DNA of 48,782 bases, from positions 1 to 48,782 of the forward strand of contig MWZA01000150.1 in NCBI GenBank assembly GCA_002050455.1. Direction: 5' to 3'. Numbering within the stretch: position 1 is the first letter of the stretch; each line of letters begins with the position of its first letter. The translations under genes were made by a program, and so were the position numbers. Positions 40,266 to 48,782 of the stretch are shown here, one piece after another. Under the pieces are notes generated by a model, which made no database searches, was not told the origin of the DNA, and saw only the letters and a list, made by a program, of their open reading frames with translations. Source of the stretch: Acidobacteria bacterium 5-1. GTDB taxonomy: Bacteria; Acidobacteriota; Blastocatellia; Pyrinomonadales; Pyrinomonadaceae.

Positions 40266-43200
40266 TTAAAACGCTTGAGCAAAGCGGAAATGAAGTTGTC
40301 CTTGATGCAGTTGATAGATGGCGTTGGTTCCGTTCGGCTGTGGAATTAAAAATCTCGGCGGATTGAGCAAATAGCCATAATCAACAGCAAATTCGCCGCC
40401 AATCGGCGTTTTGATTCGCAAACCTAAACCAACCGTATTTGACCACAACGTCCGCAAATTTTGGCGGAAAACATCACCGGCTGGAATATCTTCACGCGGT
40501 TTGAAAATATCGCTGACGCGCCGGAAAACATTGCCGCCGTCATAAAATGGAACGACTCGAACAAGGTCTGTAACCGGAATTCGCGCTTCGAGATTGACAA
40601 TCGCCAGCGCATTGCCGCCGAATGGAACTGTAAAAGGGCTTAGAAAAACCGGTTCGCCGCTGCTGTTGCGGAAAAGTCCCTGCGGAACAATTACGACGCG
40701 CGGTCCCGCGCCTTCATATTCAAAGCCTCTGAGAGTTGTCGAACCGCCCGCGAAGAATCTTTCGCTAATCGGCAAACTACTGTTTAAATCGGGAAACTGT
40801 GTTGAGTTAAAACTTTCATTTCTAGAAAACACGCTTGCCAAACCGAGAATGGCGCGTCCGGCAAAAGTCGTGTTTTTAAGTTTGGAAAATGTGAAATAAG
40901 TGTTGTAAGAACCTTGGAATTTATGAAATCCAGTGTTCGCGCCCAGAAACGGAGCAGAAAGATTATATTCGGCGGTGATGTAATTGCCGCGCGTCGGGTC
41001 GCTCGGGCTGTAACGGCACGGGTCGCCCGGCACGCCCCTCTGAATAAGTTCAATGAAGGTGTATTTGATATTACAGTTTTGCCGCGTGTCATAAACAAAG
41101 TTTGCGCCAAAACCGGAAATACGAACTTTTGCGTCCGGGCGCAACAAATCCTTCACCAGCAAACTTTCAAAATTAAACAGACGGACATCTTCATAACGAT
41201 AGCGCACAAACAAAAAACTGCGTTTCTTGACGCTGATGGTGCGGCTGGTTTCCGCTGCAATCGTCAGCCGGTTTATCGTCGGGTCGCCCGTGCTGTCGCC
41301 GAATTGGTCAATCGGATTGCCTTCTTCGTCAACTCTTTGAACAATTCCAAAAGTTCCCTGGTCAAAAGTGGAACGGAAAAAGCGCGTTACAGTCGAATCG
41401 CGCTGATATTGCGCCGTGAAGGTCAAAGGCGAATAACGATTTTTACCGTCGGGCAGAAAGCGCGGATTGAGATAATCAATCTGCACGAGTTGCTGCAAAC
41501 GGCTGGCGCGAATCCGTGCGCCGCCCTGCTGGAGTTTCCCAAAAAGATTGAAATGGCGAATATCAACAAACCCGTTTGCGCCGATGTCGGTTGAATATCC
41601 GCCGCCGTATGTAATAAGACGCGGCTTTTGTTCCTCGACGTTGATAATTATGTCAGATAAACGCCCGTTTCCGTCCGCCGTTTCTCCGGCAGGCTGCGGT
41701 TTGATTTCGACAAGATTGAAGGCATCGGTGGCGTAAAGATTTTGTTCGCTGGCGAAAATATCGGTTGCCCGCAAAACATCGCCGCTTTTCAAATTAAGGG
41801 CTTTCAAGATAGCGTCGCGCTTGGTCATTTCATTGCCGTTTATCAAAATACGGTTGATGAAAACTTTTTTACCTTCGTTTTCGAGATTGTAAATGAGCTT
41901 TACTCTTTCTTCTTGAGCATCTTCGGGTTCGTTCAGTTCGACTATTGAATAACTTACCTTCGCGTCGTAATAACCTTCTTCCGAATAAAACTTTGAAAGT
42001 TCCTTGACACCGTTACGCGCCCGCGCCCGCGAAAAGTTTTTACCCGCCAAATCAGGCAGTTTTGCCAGCAAAGCCGCATCAGGAAAAGACGTATTTCCGG
42101 TAATTTCAACATCGGCGATGGTCGTCGGAATGCCCTCGTCAACCACAAAAGTGATAATTAAATCTTCGCCGTTAAGCGCGACACCTTGCTGGACGGTAAC
42201 TTCATTTCTACGGTAACCGAGTTCACGCAACACGGATTTAATTGCAAGGCGGTCTTCTTCCAAAGTTTCGGTGCTTGTGTAACCGCGACCGTAACCGAAA
42301 AACGGAATAAAACCGAGCGCGTTTGCTTCCTGTGATTCAAGAATTCCTTGAATATCTTCAGTTGTAAATTTGTCAGTGCCTTCGAGGCGAATATCAACCA
42401 ACTTTAGACGGCGGTTGAGGTCAGCCCGATACATAACGTCAACCACGCGGTCTTGTAAAGCCGCGCCGCTTAAAGCCTCGCAAATAACGTCCGTCTCGTT
42501 TTGCGTCGCGCTGGCTTCGTCTGCGGTAAATTCCGGTTTAACCGAACAAATTGCTTTAACATTGGCAAAGAAATACCCTTTTTCCTGAAAATAATTTCTA
42601 AGTCGCCTTTCGCCTTCGACAATCGCCGCGTAATCAAGCGTTCCTTCGCGTCTGATGGTTAAAAGTTGAGTTAATTTTTTATCGCCGATTTTTAAATCTC
42701 CCGCGTCAACCGTAACATTGACGACTGCGCCGACGGCTCCGACTAACTCGATACTTATCGTGTTTTTATCGCTGTCATAAACCACGCGCGGCTCTTCGAG
42801 TTCGGGAGCAATAAATTTTTGTTCGCGCAGGGCTTTGCGAATAGCGGCGATGTCTTCCGTTAAAAGTTCCCGCGAATAAGGTTCGCCCGGTTTTAATTTT
42901 AATTTCTGACGGACTTTTGTTTCGTCAAAACCTTCGATATCAATTTTAAAGTTTTCAACTTTTGCCTGCGTATTCGGGATAACATTAAAAGTAACGGCGA
43001 CTTCGGTTTCACTGCTTAACGGCTGCTGGCTGTATGTAACTTCGGCTTTATAATATCCGCGCTCGCGCAGGTAAGCCAAAATCACATCGGCGTTATTGCG
43101 AAGCGTCTGTTCGGTGATGGAAGTTCCCGGATTGAGCAGATTTAACTTTAAAAGCAATTCCTGTTCGGTTACAGGTTTGCCGACCGTATTGCCGATGTTG

Positions 43201-43634
43201 ATATTAACCTTTCCCGCCTTGGTTTTTCGCTTGATGATAAAGCGCAAGTTAACGCCGTTTTGCCCGGCATCGCTGGCGACAACAGAAGCGGAAACAATAG
43301 TGTCTGTTTTATAAAGTGCTTCTACAGCATCGCGCACCTTGACGGTTGAATAAGTTGTGCCGAGAGCGTTTCGCGCCAGAAGGCGATATTGTTCGACGGC
43401 GGAAACATCGCTGTCTGTGCCTTCAAAAGCTATCTCAACATCGGTAATCGGTCGGTCTTCAAATTTGTTTTGCGCCTGAGCGGTGAGCAGTAAGCAGTAA
43501 GCAGTAAGCAGTAAAAAGAACAAGATACGGAAAACGGAAAACGGAAAACGGGAAATATATGTTTTTGCATTTTCCGTTTTCCATTTTCCATTTTCCATTT
43601 GTTTGCTTTGTATCCTCTGTGGTGAAAAATTCAT
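40266..43634 (-). CDS. Omp85-family outer-membrane assembly protein with POTRA domains (BamA/TamA-like)
   Basis: POTRA-like repeats, then ERFFAGGSTTLRGFEYEGAGPRV, NLEARIPVTDLVRVVPFYDGGNVFR, GLRIKTPIGGEFAVDYGYLLNPP; C-terminal FRFAQAF. Start may be 43634 or 43598. Confidence 0.93.
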   Translation of the reverse strand: MNFSPQRIQSKQMENGKWKTENAKTYISRFPFSVFRILFFLLLTAYCLLLTAQAQNKFEDRPITDVEIAFEGTDSDVSAVEQYRLLARNALGTTYSTVKVRDAVEALYKTDTIVSASVVASDAGQNGVNLRFIIKRKTKAGKVNINIGNTVGKPVTEQELLLKLNLLNPGTSITEQTLRNNADVILAYLRERGYYKAEVTYSQQPLSSETEVAVTFNVIPNTQAKVENFKIDIEGFDETKVRQKLKLKPGEPYSRELLTEDIAAIRKALREQKFIAPELEEPRVVYDSDKNTISIELVGAVGAVVNVTVDAGDLKIGDKKLTQLLTIRREGTLDYAAIVEGERRLRNYFQEKGYFFANVKAICSVKPEFTADEASATQNETDVICEALSGAALQDRVVDVMYRADLNRRLKLVDIRLEGTDKFTTEDIQGILESQEANALGFIPFFGYGRGYTSTETLEEDRLAIKSVLRELGYRRNEVTVQQGVALNGEDLIITFVVDEGIPTTIADVEITGNTSFPDAALLAKLPDLAGKNFSRARARNGVKELSKFYSEEGYYDAKVSYSIVELNEPEDAQEERVKLIYNLENEGKKVFINRILINGNEMTKRDAILKALNLKSGDVLRATDIFASEQNLYATDAFNLVEIKPQPAGETADGNGRLSDIIINVEEQKPRLITYGGGYSTDIGANGFVDIRHFNLFGKLQQGGARIRASRLQQLVQIDYLNPRFLPDGKNRYSPLTFTAQYQRDSTVTRFFRSTFDQGTFGIVQRVDEEGNPIDQFGDSTGDPTINRLTIAAETSRTISVKKRSFLFVRYRYEDVRLFNFESLLVKDLLRPDAKVRISGFGANFVYDTRQNCNIKYTFIELIQRGVPGDPCRYSPSDPTRGNYITAEYNLSAPFLGANTGFHKFQGSYNTYFTFSKLKNTTFAGRAILGLASVFSRNESFNSTQFPDLNSSLPISERFFAGGSTTLRGFEYEGAGPRVVIVPQGLFRNSSGEPVFLSPFTVPFGGNALAIVNLEARIPVTDLVRVVPFYDGGNVFRRVSDIFKPREDIPAGDVFRQNLRTLWSNTVGLGLRIKTPIGGEFAVDYGYLLNPPRFLIPQPNGTNAIYQLHQGQLHFRFAQAF
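43485..43514. repeat. Tandem heptamer AGCAGTA inside the Omp85 signal-peptide codons
   Basis: gagcagtaagcagtaagcagtaagcagtaa, about four copies. Confidence 0.9.
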
Positions 43635-46600
43635 TAAAATCTCTTTCGCAAACGAACCTCAAAATTAAAAACATTATTATTTCGCGTAACATTGCTAAGC
43701 GAGCGTTGTTCATACTGCGCGACAAACGACAGGCGGTTCGACACGCGATATTCGAGTGCTAAAACCTGATTCTGGTCTTCCGAAAGATTGGTCGAATAAG
43801 TAATTAAAAGGTTTCGGTTAATCTGTCTGCCCACCGTCAGACGCGCCGAAGGATTCAGGCGTTGACCGGAAATATTCGGGTTAATCTCAAATCGGTTCAA
43901 ACCGAAAAGCCTGTCGGTCGCGCGGCTCAAAGGATTATTGATAAGTTCGTCGGTTAAAATTTCCGCCGCCGTGTTGATGCCTGATTGCGCCAGCGTCGGA
44001 ATTCCCGTGCCGGTATTTGCCAAATCGCCCGTTGTAATAAGCGAGATAATATCGGCTTGCGGCAACGCCGGACTTGAACGCACCGTCGCATTGAGAGTTT
44101 CGGTATTGGTCAGTTCCCCGACCAGACTGACGATAACCTGATAACCTTTGATTTCGGTTTCGGCTTGTAGATTAATATACGGTTCGATGTTTGTATTCGG
44201 CGGAAACTCCAACACGCCGCGCTGAACTTCATAACGCTCTTTGCGGAATAAAATCGTTCCGCTGTTAGCGGTAACTCTGCCGGAAATCTGCGGAAATTCG
44301 GTATCTCCGGTTACGCGCAGCGAAAGCGAAGCAGTCAAATCAGCCAAATTATTGCGAACAATCAACGCATCGCGCCCTTCAAGCCGTATGTCAAGTTTCG
44401 GCACGCCCAAAAATGAAGAAGACGCGGTGTTTGACCCGGACGAACTTGCCGACAAAGAACCTTCACGCCGTCCGCTGATGAAATCGGCTAAATCAATATC
44501 CTTATTATAAATACTGCGTTTGGCGTAAATCGTTCCTGAAATGAGCGTGTTCATTTCGCCGTTGATGCGGTTTCCGCTGATTTCAATTTCAGCATCGCCC
44601 GTTGTAATAAAATCGGGCGGCAGCGGCGCGGTAAAATTATTTCCGCGCACATCGAGCCGAAATCCCTGCAATTCTAAACCACTCAGCAACGCACCGCCGG
44701 AAGCCGTAACTCTGCCGCCGCCTAAAAATCCGCTCAACTGGTCAATCTGCGCTTGATTTGATGTGAACAAAATGCGTCCTTTTATGCGATTGAGAGTCAG
44801 GCGTTCAGAGCCGATAAAAGTTGCCACCGAAGCATTATCAAGTTCCGCCGAACCATTGAGCCGCGCCGTTCTATTAACTCCGGTCAAGCGAACTGAAACA
44901 TCGGCGATTCCGGCAAAAAATGTGTTTTTTGAAAGTGCGTTAAAAATGCGGAGATTTACCTTTCCGTCAATCGCCAGATTATTGATGCCGTCGGCGGTTA
45001 ACGCTTTTGTGCCGCTGACGACGATATTCGTGCCGCCGCCCGCAAATTTCGCGTTGTCAACAATAATTTCCTTCATATTAAACCGCACGGAAACCGGCTC
45101 GGTAGCGATTAACGGCGTTTCGTCAATCTGTAAAGCAAGTTGGCTAAACATCGCCGAGCCGCTTAAATTATCGGTTGTAAAACCACGTTTTCCGCTCGCG
45201 TCAATGCCGGAAAGATTGCCTTCCAAAACAACTCTACCCGTCGCCTGACCTGAAATATCAACTCCTTCCGGCTGAATAAGCGCGATAAGCGGCGCAAGCT
45301 GCGTATTGTTAAATGTAGTTTCCGCCCGAAACGGCAAATTCTCGTCGGCAAAATTGACGCTCGCATTGAGAACTTGCGGCTGTCCTTGAAAATTAACGGT
45401 TACATTGGCATTAAGCTGCTGATTTTCGGTTTGTCCGGCAAATGTTACTTCACCGAGCGCGTTGTCATTGATAACAACATTGCGTCCCGCGCCGCTAAAA
45501 TTGATGTCGTAAGTTTTGGAATCCGAACCGATGCCCGTCGCTTTGGCTTGCAAATCGATTGTGCCGTTAATATTTGAAATATCAATGCCGCTTGGCAGAA
45601 ATGGGCGAATCCGCGCAACCTGAATATCTTTGCCGACAACATCGAAATTAAACGCCGCCGAATCGGTGTTGTAAGTTCCGTTTGCCCGCAAAAAACCGTC
45701 GCCGAAACGCGCCTGAAAATTTTCGAGATTGACTAAATTGCCTTGAAAATTCGCTTTCGCATCGAAACCGTCAAACGGCTGTCCGTTGATTGTGCCTCTG
45801 CCCGATGAAATATTCGCTTCGCCCTGTAAATTATTGGGTATTCCGCTGACGTTTATCATGCCGGAAGTCTGCGCCTGAAAATCCTGAAGCTGCGCGGGCA
45901 AAATGTCAACCGGCAAAGCGGCGAGCAAATTTCCCGTATTGACATTGTTTAATGTCGCTTGAACGGAAATGTTATTTGCGCCGATGCGCGGAACATTGAC
46001 GTTAAAGGCGAGATTTCCGCCGTCGCGTTCCTGCAATTTGCCGTCGCTCAGTTCGATGACATCGGGCGAAACCAAAACATTTGTCGAAAGCGAGCCTAAA
46101 TCGCGCCCGCGCAGAATGAGCGAATCGAGCGAAGCGCGTCCGTCAAGCGTCGGATTACTCAGATTTCCCGTCAGCTTGCCGTTAAAATTAAGGTTTCCCG
46201 CAAGCTGCGCCTGGTAATTGTCGAACTGCGCTTCGAGTTCGGGCGAGATGTTCAAAACCCTTAATATCCGGTCAATTTCGCTGGCATCAGCTGAATTCAG
46301 CGCGATGTTTAAGTTTGAATTGTTCCCGTTCAAATCAAATTGTCCGGTAACATTAAGCCCAGTTTTTTCCGTATTCAAATCGGCGTAATCAACATTAAAA
46401 AGTCCGTTATTTGCAGTTAATCCGAGTTTTCCGCTGACCGGCACAAGTCCGCGTTCCGTCGTTCCGGCGTTGGCGGCAAAATCAGCGGTTACAGTTCCGC
46501 TTGCCGTTTTGAAATTCGTTCCCGCGAAAGTCAAATTGACGTTTCCGGTTGTTTTTCCTTCAATCGGCACGACTTGTCCGCCTTGCAGCGCAAGTAGTTT

Positions 46601-48782
46601 CGATAAATCGAGATTGGAAAATTGAGCATCAACCTGCGAGCGTTTGCGGTCATTCAAAGCAATCACGGCATCGCCGTTAATACTGCCGTCCATCACTTCA
46701 GCCGTCAGATTATTGAGCGCAATCTGGTCGTTTTCCGCAACCACCGAAGCCCGCGCCGCGCCGAGTTTGACGCTTCCCAAAACGCCGCCGCCCAAACTCA
46801 TATCAAGACTTGCGCGGTAACGTCCCGAAGGTTCAAGCACAAAAACAGGTTTGTAAAGTTTGACGTTTTCGAGATTTCCGCCTTCCGGCACGGCTGATTC
46901 GCTGAGCACAACATTTCCCGCGTTAATGTCGTTTGACCGCGCTTCGATTCTTCCCTGTTTGATTGTCAAACGAAGTCCCGCAACATTAATACTTCCCAAA
47001 GTTGCCGCGTCGGTTTCAATCTTGGCAACTTTTGCATTATCGGCATAAACTTCCGTCGTATTTCCGGCAATCTGCGCGTTCACGCCCGAAGCCTGAAAAC
47101 TGCCGACCTGCGTGCTTCCTGCGTTCAATCCGTCGGCTTGAACATTTTTCGCCGTAACATTTGTCGTGCCGTTATTGGCGGCAATGGTTACATCGCTTGC
47201 CGCTAAATCATTGACTTTTCCGTCTTTCGTCCGCAGATTGTCCGCCCGCAAGTTGTTGATTTGTGCAGTGGTTTTATCGCCGCGCTGTGTCGCCTTCACG
47301 CCGCTTGCCGTAACGCCGTTAAGCTCTGTTCCTTCGAGTTTTACAGAACCTGCCCGCGCATTCGGCAGAGTTACATTTGTTACACCGTTAGCGGAATTGA
47401 TTTTGACGTTATTTGCCTGCAATGATTGAATATCGGCATCAGTTGAAGCAAAACTGCGCGAACGCATATTGCCTAAAGTCGCATCAAATTGTCCGTCTTC
47501 ATATTCGGCAGCCGCGTCGGAGATATAAAGTCCGGCGATTGTTCCCAAAGGCGATTTTGCCGCCGCCGCCTGCAATTCGCCAAACCATTTGAAATCCGTT
47601 CCCGTGCCGCGAATATTTCCGATAAGCTGCAATGTGTCAATACGAAAATCTTCAAACGTGAGAAGTTCGGCAACCGCTTTGCCGTTGGCTTCATACATCG
47701 AATTTTCGCCCGCCACCGTCGCCGCGATATTCAAGCCTTTCAAACGAATATTGTCCGCCGCCAGCGCGTCCGATTGGATTTCGCCTTCAATGCGATATTT
47801 GTCGCCTTCGCCCGTAACCGTTCCGCTGAAATTCGCCGCGCCGCGCAACGCCGTTCCGAGCGGCAAGACATTGGAAGTCTGCGTCAAATCAACGGTTGAA
47901 TTAATTTTCAGATTATATTTTAGCGATTCCCAATCGGTAATCGTGCCGCTCAAAGTTGATTCGCCAATCGGCGAAGTCAGTTTTAACGTGCTGATTTCCG
48001 CGCCTTCGTCGCTTGCGATGCCGCTGGCGCGAATGTCTATCGGCTCAACCACGTTTTCGTCATAAACAAAGTTTGAATCAGTTGAAGTAAAATCAAACTT
48101 ATAACGCTTTTCTTCATCGGGAACATCGTAATTTTCGGGTTCGAGAAATAATTGAACATTTTTGGCATCTGCGGAAATTTTGCGCTGAACGTCGCCAAAA
48201 TGCACCAAGCCGTTTTTGAGCGAAAACTTTGTGGAAGAATAAGTGAAATTTACTCTTGAGCCTTCTTCGTCTTGAACAAAATTGAGATTGGAAAAGTTCG
48301 AGTTTCCGTTTTCATCAAATTTTACCCAAACTTCCGCGCCGTCAATATCGGTTGTGTCAATGCTGATGTCGCGGCTCAATTGCCAGGCATAAAGGTCTTT
48401 AACGGTCAAACCGAGTTCGGCTTCTTTAATAAAAAAGAGTTTTTCGCCCGTAACTTTGTCGTTAAAAGTCGCGTTTTTGAGTTCTAACTGCAAGGGCGAA
48501 ACGGTTACGCGAAAAACATCGGCATCAAAGACAACACCGATGTCCGCCATTTTTGTAACAAATTGCTCTTTAATATAATTGTCGAAAACGCCGTAACGGT
48601 AAGAAACCGTAATGAGAAGCGCAAGTCCAACTGCAAGAAGTGCAACAATTCCAAGCGCGATTACTCCGTTTCGGCGCGTGAAAAATCTGCGCGGCAAATT
48701 TTCGTGCGCGGATTCTTCCACCTCGTTTCCCTGCGGTTTGAGGTCTTCGGTTTCTTCTATTTGTTTTTCGTTTTCTTCAGAC
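43634..48782 (-). CDS. tamB: TamB/AsmA-like translocation and assembly protein; 5' end off the window
   Basis: N-terminal TM then very long beta-repeat protein; C-terminal TamB domain ...DIISLITTGDLANTGTGIP...RLTVGRQINRNLLITYSTNLSEDQNQVLALEYRVSNRLSFVAQYEQRS. Frame stays open upstream of the GTG at 48721 (SEENEKQIEETEDLKPQGNEVEES). Confidence 0.92.
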   Translation of the reverse strand, partial: SEENEKQIEETEDLKPQGNEVEESAHENLPRRFFTRRNGVIALGIVALLAVGLALLITVSYRYGVFDNYIKEQFVTKMADIGVVFDADVFRVTVSPLQLELKNATFNDKVTGEKLFFIKEAELGLTVKDLYAWQLSRDISIDTTDIDGAEVWVKFDENGNSNFSNLNFVQDEEGSRVNFTYSSTKFSLKNGLVHFGDVQRKISADAKNVQLFLEPENYDVPDEEKRYKFDFTSTDSNFVYDENVVEPIDIRASGIASDEGAEISTLKLTSPIGESTLSGTITDWESLKYNLKINSTVDLTQTSNVLPLGTALRGAANFSGTVTGEGDKYRIEGEIQSDALAADNIRLKGLNIAATVAGENSMYEANGKAVAELLTFEDFRIDTLQLIGNIRGTGTDFKWFGELQAAAAKSPLGTIAGLYISDAAAEYEDGQFDATLGNMRSRSFASTDADIQSLQANNVKINSANGVTNVTLPNARAGSVKLEGTELNGVTASGVKATQRGDKTTAQINNLRADNLRTKDGKVNDLAASDVTIAANNGTTNVTAKNVQADGLNAGSTQVGSFQASGVNAQIAGNTTEVYADNAKVAKIETDAATLGSINVAGLRLTIKQGRIEARSNDINAGNVVLSESAVPEGGNLENVKLYKPVFVLEPSGRYRASLDMSLGGGVLGSVKLGAARASVVAENDQIALNNLTAEVMDGSINGDAVIALNDRKRSQVDAQFSNLDLSKLLALQGGQVVPIEGKTTGNVNLTFAGTNFKTASGTVTADFAANAGTTERGLVPVSGKLGLTANNGLFNVDYADLNTEKTGLNVTGQFDLNGNNSNLNIALNSADASEIDRILRVLNISPELEAQFDNYQAQLAGNLNFNGKLTGNLSNPTLDGRASLDSLILRGRDLGSLSTNVLVSPDVIELSDGKLQERDGGNLAFNVNVPRIGANNISVQATLNNVNTGNLLAALPVDILPAQLQDFQAQTSGMINVSGIPNNLQGEANISSGRGTINGQPFDGFDAKANFQGNLVNLENFQARFGDGFLRANGTYNTDSAAFNFDVVGKDIQVARIRPFLPSGIDISNINGTIDLQAKATGIGSDSKTYDINFSGAGRNVVINDNALGEVTFAGQTENQQLNANVTVNFQGQPQVLNASVNFADENLPFRAETTFNNTQLAPLIALIQPEGVDISGQATGRVVLEGNLSGIDASGKRGFTTDNLSGSAMFSQLALQIDETPLIATEPVSVRFNMKEIIVDNAKFAGGGTNIVVSGTKALTADGINNLAIDGKVNLRIFNALSKNTFFAGIADVSVRLTGVNRTARLNGSAELDNASVATFIGSERLTLNRIKGRILFTSNQAQIDQLSGFLGGGRVTASGGALLSGLELQGFRLDVRGNNFTAPLPPDFITTGDAEIEISGNRINGEMNTLISGTIYAKRSIYNKDIDLADFISGRREGSLSASSSGSNTASSSFLGVPKLDIRLEGRDALIVRNNLADLTASLSLRVTGDTEFPQISGRVTANSGTILFRKERYEVQRGVLEFPPNTNIEPYINLQAETEIKGYQVIVSLVGELTNTETLNATVRSSPALPQADIISLITTGDLANTGTGIPTLAQSGINTAAEILTDELINNPLSRATDRLFGLNRFEINPNISGQRLNPSARLTVGRQINRNLLITYSTNLSEDQNQVLALEYRVSNRLSFVAQYEQRSLSNVTRNNNVFNFEVRLRKRF

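Noticed and set aside
43485-43600. Tandem heptamers that might look like a CRISPR array
   Set aside because: Units are 7-8 nt without spacers, and no cas genes are present.

Overview
The window is a chromosomal, gene-dense segment with mostly single-copy housekeeping genes. Gene content (bacillithiol BshB1, VWFA-related proteins, TamB/Omp85, Kdo genes) and the many short palindromic intergenic repeats suggest an Acidobacteriota/Blastocatellia-like Gram-negative; this is inference, with no taxonomic search run. Modules recognised: a Kdo/CTP locus (kdsB-GNAT fusion, pyrG, kdsA), a peroxide-stress cluster (PerR-like regulator with a perfect 7-1-7 box, peroxiredoxin, catalase), paired MacB/FtsX-type permeases, bshB1, ndk, sucD, orphan nuoI, serC, selA, a cold-shock gene with a strong promoter and long leader, tryptophan 2,3-dioxygenase behind a 27-codon ORF, and a tamB-Omp85 pair. 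No rRNA, tRNA, CRISPR array, prophage or transposase was recognised. Most interesting: (1) an ORF interrupted by one in-frame TGA, followed at suitable spacing by a SECIS-like hairpin, in a contig that also encodes SelA, so a candidate selenoprotein; (2) intergenic short-word or palindromic repeats that read into genes and encode signal peptides, C-terminal tails and stop codons; (3) a KdsB-acetyltransferase fusion; (4) two MITE-like palindromic elements. Several other ORFs carry single indels or stops (UPF0175-like, thioesterase, thioredoxin-like), which could be pseudogenes or sequence errors.
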